Positions 58,596 to 64,000 of a stretch of DNA of 64,000 bases are shown here, piece by piece (positions within the stretch are counted from its first letter, which is position 1; every line of letters begins with the position of its first letter). The stretch spans positions 1 through 64,000 of the forward strand of contig JBGVUE010000001.1 of NCBI GenBank assembly GCA_041861885.1, read 5' to 3'. The stretch is from Haloimpatiens sp. FM7315 (GTDB lineage Bacteria > Bacillota > Clostridia > Clostridiales > Clostridiaceae). Under the pieces are notes generated by a model, which ran no database searches, had not been told where the DNA came from, and was given only the letters and a program-made list of their open reading frames with translations. The translations under genes and the position numbers were made by a program.

Positions 58596-61034
58596 ATGAA
58601 AACTACATTTAAGGTTTCAGGAATGCACTGTGCTGTATGTGCTAGAAATGTAGAAAAGTCAGTAACTAAACTTTCTGGTATAAATAAAGCCTCTGTTAAT
58701 CTTGCAATAGAAAAACTATTTGTAGATTACGATGAAAATATTTTATCTAAGGAAGAAATAATAAATTCTGTTAAAAAAGCAGGTTTTTCATTAGAGGAAG
58801 AAACTAATCTAAAAGAATTAACCATTAAAATCTCAGGTATGCACTGTGCTAGCTGTGCAAAATCCTTAGAAAAATCTATGCTTAAACTTATTGGTGTAGA
58901 TTCTGCAAATGTTAATCTAGCTTCAGAAAATCTATTTATAAAATATAATCCAAATGAAATAAGGCTATCTAAAATAAAAGAAGCAATTAAAAATACTGGC
59001 TTTACACCAATAGACAGCGAAAAAAACACTTTAAATAGAAATGAACTTAGAAAAGAAAATGAAATGAAGGAATTAAAAAAACGTTTTATTATTTCTATGG
59101 TTTTTGCAGTTCCTATATTAATCATAAGTATGGGACATATGCTTAAAATGCCACTTCCTAGCATAATAAATCCAAGTATTAACCCAATGAATTTTGCACT
59201 AATTCAGCTTCTACTTTTAATTCCTGTAGCTTTTACTGGAAAAGACTTTTATATAGTGGGTTTTAAATCTTTATTCAAAGGCAGACCAAATATGGATTCA
59301 TTAATTGCCCTTGGGACCTTAGCTGCTATTACTTATAGTTTTATTAGTATGTATAGCATATTAAAAGGCAATACTAGCCAAGCTATGAATCTTTATTTTG
59401 AATCTGCGGCTACTATATTGACTCTTATAACCCTTGGAAAATACTTCGAGGCAAAATCTAAAGGCAAAACCTCAAAGGCTATAAAAAAATTAATAGGTCT
59501 CGCTCCTAAAATGGCTCTTATAATTCAAAATAATAAAGAAGTTAAAATTCCTGTAGAAGAAGTAGAAGTTAATGATATTATAATTGTAAAACCAGGAGAA
59601 AAAATACCTGTTGATGGAGAAGTTATTGAAGGTTCAAGTTTTGTTGACGAATCTATGTTAACTGGCGAAAGCATACCTATAGAAAAGAAAAAAGAGGACA
59701 AAGTTTTTGCGGCTACTTTAAACAAAAATGGAATCTTAAAATTTAAAGCTTTAAAAGTTGGAAAAGATACGGCTTTAGCTCAAATTGTAAAACTTGTTGA
59801 GGATGCACAGGGTTCTGCCCCTCCCATTGCAAGACTTGCAGATGTAATCTCTTCATATTTTGTTCCTACTGTTATTGCTATAGCATTAATATCTAGTATA
59901 GCTTGGTTTATTTCAGGAAAGAGTTTAATATTTTCAGTAACCATATTTATAGCAGTGCTTGTAATTGCTTGTCCTTGTGCTCTTGGCCTTGCAACACCTA
60001 CTGCGGTTATGGTAGCTTCTGGCAAAGGTGCAGAGCTTGGAATTCTCATAAAATCAGGAGAAGCCTTAGAAACTGCCCATAAAATAGACACTGTAGTATT
60101 TGACAAAACCGGCACTATTACTGAGGGAAAACCCAAAGTTACAGATATATATAGCGAAAATTTAAAAAATGAAGAACTTTTGGCTTACGCAGCCTCTCTT
60201 GAAAAAAATTCAGAACATCCTTTAGGTGAAGCTATAGTTAATGCTGCTAAAGAAAGAAATATCGAACTTTTGAATGCTGCAAATTTTTTATCTATACCTG
60301 GACAAGGTTTAAAAGCCTACGTAGAAAACAAATTAACTATCTTAGGTAATGAAAAATTAATGAAAGAAAACAATATAGATGTTGGAATTTATAAAACCAA
60401 ACTAAATGATTTTGCAAAAGAAGGCAAAACCCCTATGATTATTTCTATAGACAAAATTGCGGTGGGAGTTATTGCTGTTGCTGATGTAATAAAAAAGAGT
60501 AGTATAGATGCTATAAATGAACTTAAGGCTATGAATATTAAAATAGCTATGATAACAGGAGACAACAAAAAAACCGCTGAAGCTATTGGAAAGAAACTAG
60601 GCATAGACAAGATCTTATCAGAAGTTTTACCTGAAGAAAAGGCTAAAGAAATTTCATCTATACAAGAAGAAGGTAAAATAGTTGCTATGGTAGGTGATGG
60701 TATAAATGATGCACCAGCCTTAGCTAAAGCGAATGTAGGTATCTCAATTGGAACGGGAACAGATATAGCTATGGAGTCTTCCCATATAGTATTAATGAAA
60801 AGCGATTTAATGGAGGTTGTAACTGCTATTAGACTAAGCAAAGCTACTATAAAGAATATAAAAGAAAATCTTTTCTGGGCGTTTGGATATAATATTTTAG
60901 GTATTCCTATTGCTGCAGGTGTTTTAACCTTGTTTGGCGGGCCACAGCTAAATCCAATGATTGGCGCTGCTGCTATGAGTTTTAGTTCTGTATTCGTAGT
61001 ATCAAATGCTTTAAGACTTAGAAATTTTAAATAA
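58596..61034 (+). CDS. copA: Copper-exporting P1B-type ATPase
   Basis: 812 residues, inner-membrane Cu(I) export pump. Two N-terminal HMA domains carry [14 protein letters not shown] (about 8) and [14 protein letters not shown] (about 83). Eight membrane helices follow, with the transport motif [10 protein letters not shown], phosphorylation [15 protein letters not shown] in the actuator, SEHPLGEAI (HP motif) and [10 protein letters not shown]. All catalytic residues are intact. Co-transcribed with csoR behind AAGGAGGG; no copZ chaperone gene follows. It converges on the SRP RNA gene with only 16 bp between. Confidence 0.96.
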   Translation: MKTTFKVSGMHCAVCARNVEKSVTKLSGINKASVNLAIEKLFVDYDENILSKEEIINSVKKAGFSLEEETNLKELTIKISGMHCASCAKSLEKSMLKLIGVDSANVNLASENLFIKYNPNEIRLSKIKEAIKNTGFTPIDSEKNTLNRNELRKENEMKELKKRFIISMVFAVPILIISMGHMLKMPLPSIINPSINPMNFALIQLLLLIPVAFTGKDFYIVGFKSLFKGRPNMDSLIALGTLAAITYSFISMYSILKGNTSQAMNLYFESAATILTLITLGKYFEAKSKGKTSKAIKKLIGLAPKMALIIQNNKEVKIPVEEVEVNDIIIVKPGEKIPVDGEVIEGSSFVDESMLTGESIPIEKKKEDKVFAATLNKNGILKFKALKVGKDTALAQIVKLVEDAQGSAPPIARLADVISSYFVPTVIAIALISSIAWFISGKSLIFSVTIFIAVLVIACPCALGLATPTAVMVASGKGAELGILIKSGEALETAHKIDTVVFDKTGTITEGKPKVTDIYSENLKNEELLAYAASLEKNSEHPLGEAIVNAAKERNIELLNAANFLSIPGQGLKAYVENKLTILGNEKLMKENNIDVGIYKTKLNDFAKEGKTPMIISIDKIAVGVIAVADVIKKSSIDAINELKAMNIKIAMITGDNKKTAEAIGKKLGIDKILSEVLPEEKAKEISSIQEEGKIVAMVGDGINDAPALAKANVGISIGTGTDIAMESSHIVLMKSDLMEVVTAIRLSKATIKNIKENLFWAFGYNILGIPIAAGVLTLFGGPQLNPMIGAAAMSFSSVFVVSNALRLRNFK

Positions 61035-61050
61035 ATTTAAATATAAATAA

Positions 61051-61318
61051 GTCGTGCACCTAGCTTCGACAGTATCTTATAAGCGTTACCTATACAGTTA
61101 GCTCAAACCAGGTGGTTCCACGGCACACGAGAGGTCTCACTTACCGCTGCTTCCTTCCGGATCTGACGGGGTTCATGAGTTCTCGTTGCGTGGGGCCCAG
61201 TTATCAACACCACTTATATAGGCCAGACCTCACAAGATAAAGCCTCATGCCAGGCATTCGACCCTGCTATAGCGGATTGCAGGTACAGGGCACCGCTAAC
61301 TCCCCGTCTAGCACGACT
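61051..61318 (-). ncRNA. Signal recognition particle RNA (large, Firmicute type)
   Basis: About 268 nt. The ends pair (GTCGTGCTAG with CTAGGTGCACGAC). The conserved domain IV sequence GTCAGATCCGGAAGGAAGC is present on the minus strand (61146-61167), and the size fits the Alu-containing SRP RNA of Bacillus and Clostridium. It binds Ffh for co-translational targeting. Its 5-prime end touches the CCA end of tRNA-Ser, so both probably come from one transcript. No clear hairpin terminator, only a T-rich tract at 61037-61050. Confidence 0.95.
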
Positions 61319-61319
61319 T

Positions 61320-61409
61320 TGGCGGAGAAAGGGGGATTCGAACCCCCGATAGAGTTTCCCCTATACACGCTTTCCAGGCGTGCTCCTTAAACCACTCGGA
61401 CATCTCTCC
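61320..61409 (-). tRNA. tRNA-Ser (GGA)
   Basis: 90 nt with CCA and a long variable arm; acceptor GGAGAGA; anticodon GGA in loop CTGGAAA. Directly upstream of the SRP RNA, as in other Firmicutes. Confidence 0.96.
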
Positions 61410-61448
61410 ATAATTAGTTCTAAAATATGTTTTTATTTAATTTTATAA

Positions 61449-61490
61449 ATGCTAATTGAATTAGCCATTTCTAGTTTATTCAATTAGCAT
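61449..61490 (-). terminator. Terminator after the Crp/Fnr gene
   Basis: A perfect 13-bp stem (ATGCTAATTGAAT and its complement) with a loop of about 16 nt, 57 bp after the regulator stop. Confidence 0.75.
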
Positions 61491-61546
61491 TTTCAATTAT
61501 ACTATAACTTATTAATGATTTCAAGGATTTATGCAAAAGTATATTT

Positions 61547-62235
61547 TTACATAATCCTAGGATAATAGTGTTTTTGGAGTAAATCTAAGTTAATTATCTT
61601 GATAGTGTTTTTATAAAAATCTATGATTTTTTCCTCTTTCATCTTGGAAAGCTCCCTTGATAGCGAAGGTCTTGGAATTCCAAGATACTCTGCCATCTTC
61701 TCTCTTGAATAGGCTAGATTTATGGTTAAAGTTTTTTTGACTTTATACTCCTCAATTAAAAAGCCTGCTACTTTTTGTCTTAAAGTTTTGTAGGACATAT
61801 TTTTTATCTTTCTATTAAGCATTAGTATTTTATTTGAAAGAATAGACATAAAATTATTTAACACTAAGGAATTTAAACCACATAACTTTATTATGTCTTT
61901 TTTTCAATAAATATTACATTACTTTCAACTGAAGATACTATAGTTGCGGGATATTTATGCAAATCAGAAAAAATTACAACTTCACCAAATACCTCTCCAC
62001 TTTTTAATTTATCTATAGTTATAACCTTTGAAGATGCATATATCTTCTGTATTTCCAAATTTCCCATTAAAACTATACCTATTTTGCTGCACTCCTCCCC
62101 TTCTAAGGCTATGATTTCTTCTTTTTTATAGATTTTTGTATTATAGTTAACATTTTTTATAAGCGTATTTATATCATTTTCTGTAAGACCTTTAAATAAC
62201 AAACATTCCTTTAATACAGAAATAAATTTTGTCAT
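61547..62235 (-). CDS. Crp/Fnr-family transcription regulator (frameshifted)
   Basis: About 230 residues when joined. The N-terminal part (61891-62235) is a cyclic-nucleotide-like beta roll: KKEEIIALEGEECSKIGIVL, then LKSGEVFGEVVIFSD. The C-terminal part (61547-61864) has the winged helix SREKMAEYLGIPRPSLSREL. They join if the seven-A run near 61899-61905 has eight (IFIEKKDIIKLCGLNSLV). No Fnr-type N-terminal Cys cluster, so oxygen sensing through Fe-S is unlikely; relatives sense heme, CO or other redox ligands. Probable target unknown. Confidence 0.85.
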
Positions 62236-62414
62236 AAACTTCTCCTTTTCTTGGTAACATAAGTTACAGATTTTATTATAAGATTTTAATATAATAAGGA
62301 TACTAAATCAATAGGAACACAAAAGTAGGAGGCAAACAACTGTTAAATAAAATCTATAAAAATGCATTAAATAATATTATATTATTTGTTATCATTATAT
62401 AGAGGTGATAATTA
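62236..62414. other. Upstream region containing the probable left end of the IS607-type element
   Basis: No gene seen. IS607 elements have no terminal inverted repeats, so the boundary cannot be placed by eye; it should lie somewhere in this stretch. Confidence 0.4.
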
Positions 62415-63035
62415 ATGAAATATTATTCAATAGGTGAGTTTGCTAAAGAAATAGGCAAAACTCCTCAAACATTAAGAGATTGGCATAAAAAAGGCTCATT
62501 CATTCCACAACATGTAACTGATGGTGGTACAAGGTACTATTCGCAAGAGCAACTTAATCATTTTTTAGGTATTAAGGGAATTGAAACTAAAACTAAAAAA
62601 GTAATAGGATATTGTAGAGTTAGTTCTCATAAACAAAAAGACGACCTTCAAAGGCAGGTTGAAAATGTTAAAACTTACATGATAGCAAGAGGTTATCAAT
62701 TTGACATTATAAAAGATATAGGAAGTGGAATTAACTATAATAAAAAAGGATTAAATCAATTAATAGATATGATAACTAATTCAGAAGTTGATAAGGTAGT
62801 TATTCTGTATAAAGATAGGTTAATTAGGCTTGGATATGAACTTATAGAAAATCTATGTAATAAATATGGTACTACTATTGAAATTATAGACAATACAGAA
62901 AAATCAGAACAACAGGAATTAGTTGAGGATTTAATCCAAATTGTTACAGTTTTTAGTTGTAGACTTCAAGGTAAAAGAGCAAATAAAGCTAAAAAAATGA
63001 TTAAGGAGTTATTGAAAGATGATAAAGGCGATTAA
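62415..63035 (+). CDS. tnpA: IS607-type serine recombinase TnpA
   Basis: 206 residues. The N-terminal MerR-like helix-turn-helix (YYSIGEFAKEIGKTPQTLRDWHKKG, TRYYSQEQLNHFL) is followed by the resolvase catalytic domain with the nucleophile Ser in IGYCRVSSHKQKDDLQRQ and the arginine-rich LYKDRLIRLGYELIENL. This order (DNA-binding first) is the IS607 hallmark. It catalyses excision and insertion with little target specificity. SD GAGGTGAT before ATG. It looks intact. Confidence 0.95.
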   Translation: MKYYSIGEFAKEIGKTPQTLRDWHKKGSFIPQHVTDGGTRYYSQEQLNHFLGIKGIETKTKKVIGYCRVSSHKQKDDLQRQVENVKTYMIARGYQFDIIKDIGSGINYNKKGLNQLIDMITNSEVDKVVILYKDRLIRLGYELIENLCNKYGTTIEIIDNTEKSEQQELVEDLIQIVTVFSCRLQGKRANKAKKMIKELLKDDKGD

Positions 63036-64000
63036 TGTTAGATTGTACCCAACAGAAGAACAAATAACTTTAATGTATAAGCATATAGGTTGCATGAGAT
63101 TTATTTATAATTGGGCGTTAGCCAAACAAATAGATAGTTATAAACTTGATGGTAAAAAGTTATCAGTTACAGAATTAGGTAAAGAATTAACTATGTTAAA
63201 GAATACCGAAGGTTATGAGTGGTTATATGAAGTGTCCAATGCAACACTAAAGGAAAGTATTAGAGATTTAAATAAAGCATACAAAAATTTTTTTAATGGT
63301 AGTGGTTTTCCTAAATTTAAAAGCAAAAGAAAGTCAGACCCTAAGTTTTATAGTAGATATGACAAAGTTTATTTTAAGAATGGATTTGTCAATCTTGAAA
63401 AAATAGGCAAAATTAAATACAAAGCAGATTATGATATTGACTTAACTACTATAACAAAATTTAGTAATCCAAGAGTGAAGTTTAATGGTAGAGTGTGGGT
63501 TCTTTCAGTTGGTATTGAAATTCAAGCAGAGAATACTGAATTAAATGATTTTAGCTTAGGAATAGATATGGGAATTAAGGAATTAGCAATAACTAATATA
63601 GACAGTTTAGATACTAAGAATATTAATAAGAGCAGTAAAGTTAAAAAGTTAAGTAAAAAGCTTAAAAGACTACAAAGACAATGTTCAAGAAAATATATTA
63701 TGAATAAAAGAGGAGGGAGTTACCAAAAAACTAAGAACATTGCAAAACTTGAATTAAAGATTAAAAAACTTCATAGTAAGCTTAAAAATATTAGACTAAA
63801 TCATACACATCAAGCTACTTCTAAAATGGTGAAAATCAAACCATCAAGAGTAGTAATGGAAACACTTAATGTTAAAGGTATGATGAAGAATAAACACTTA
63901 TCAAAGGCAATAGCAGAGCAGAGATTTAATACATTTATTAATCAAATGAAGTATAAATGTGAAAAGTATGGTATTGAATTTATTCAAGTGCCTACATTTT
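63019..64000 (+). CDS. tnpB: TnpB RNA-guided nuclease, partial
   Basis: The first 327 codons of an IS607-associated TnpB, open to the window end. It starts at ATG 63019, overlapping the end of tnpA by 17 nt. The N-terminal MIKAINVRLYPTEEQITLMY and IYNWALAKQ are typical. RuvC-I is present as SLGIDMGIKELAITN (catalytic Asp) and RuvC-II as VVMETLNVKGMMKNK (catalytic Glu). The zinc finger and last Asp lie outside. Relatives cut DNA guided by an omega RNA from the element's right end, helping the element persist. Confidence 0.95.
   Translation, partial: MIKAINVRLYPTEEQITLMYKHIGCMRFIYNWALAKQIDSYKLDGKKLSVTELGKELTMLKNTEGYEWLYEVSNATLKESIRDLNKAYKNFFNGSGFPKFKSKRKSDPKFYSRYDKVYFKNGFVNLEKIGKIKYKADYDIDLTTITKFSNPRVKFNGRVWVLSVGIEIQAENTELNDFSLGIDMGIKELAITNIDSLDTKNINKSSKVKKLSKKLKRLQRQCSRKYIMNKRGGSYQKTKNIAKLELKIKKLHSKLKNIRLNHTHQATSKMVKIKPSRVVMETLNVKGMMKNKHLSKAIAEQRFNTFINQMKYKCEKYGIEFIQVPTF

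Larger units (their letters stand above)
62415..64000 (+). mobile_element. IS607-family insertion sequence (right end outside window)
   Basis: A tnpA serine recombinase followed by an overlapping tnpB, the defining arrangement of IS607. The element is cut by the window end inside tnpB, so its right end and any omega RNA are not visible. Confidence 0.9.

Overview
The window reads as chromosomal DNA of a low-GC, spore-forming, amino-acid-fermenting Clostridium. Evidence: very AT-rich intergenic DNA; Clostridium-type 16S and 23S genes; a bofA homologue; a cell-wall-binding-repeat-2 surface protein; and a selenium-dependent betaine (or sarcosine) reductase component B next to a BCCT transporter. 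No species is claimed. Three rRNA operons, all on the minus strand, lie in the window, and the first 25 bases look like the promoter of a fourth just beyond the left edge. The dnaX-ybaB-recR-(DUF2508)-bofA-rrn block and the neighbouring tRNA-Ser/SRP RNA pair are a gene order that sits near the replication origin in Firmicutes, which would place oriC beyond the right edge (inference).

Layout. 1-653: upstream region of the off-window rRNA operon, ending in a 187-bp palindrome. 654-3376: nagR-nagA-nagB amino-sugar operon. 3433-8569: HD-GYP protein, cardiolipin synthase and GH42 beta-galactosidase. 8635-13792: birA, a CPBP protease and three tandem M42 aminopeptidases. 13940-17130: CWB2/transglutaminase surface protein and an MscS channel. 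17402-22844: BCCT transporter, grdH (selenoprotein), grdI and a divergent TetR-type regulator with twin palindromes in the grd promoter. 23050-28240: rRNA operon 1 with tRNA-Lys. 28492-31254: membrane-anchored MutS-family ATPase and a parvulin-type PPIase. 31495-36755: rRNA operon 2 with tRNA-Lys. 36731-38168: duplicated leader plus four copies of the 187-bp palindrome, 271 bp apart. 38178-48004: GNAT, MFS, DUF4230-like, TcdA, three small Cys-rich proteins, M32 carboxypeptidase, DUF1576, Nudix and SfsA. 48085-54321: eight tRNAs and rRNA operon 3. 54522-58091: bofA, DUF2508, recR, ybaB, dnaX. 58222-61034: csoR-copA copper module. 61051-61409: SRP RNA and tRNA-Ser. 61547-64000: Crp/Fnr regulator and an IS607-type element cut by the window end.

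A dominant feature is that about 17 genes carry one or two frameshifts, nearly all explained by one missing base in a homopolymer; in seven genes an 8-base A or T run appears as 7. The rRNA copies show the same behaviour at conserved C/G runs. I therefore treat most of these genes as intact genes broken by sequence error, annotate them as single CDSs, and give the position where the frame must shift. Starts were moved to the codon behind a good Shine-Dalgarno (SD) sequence where the longest reading frame was clearly too long.
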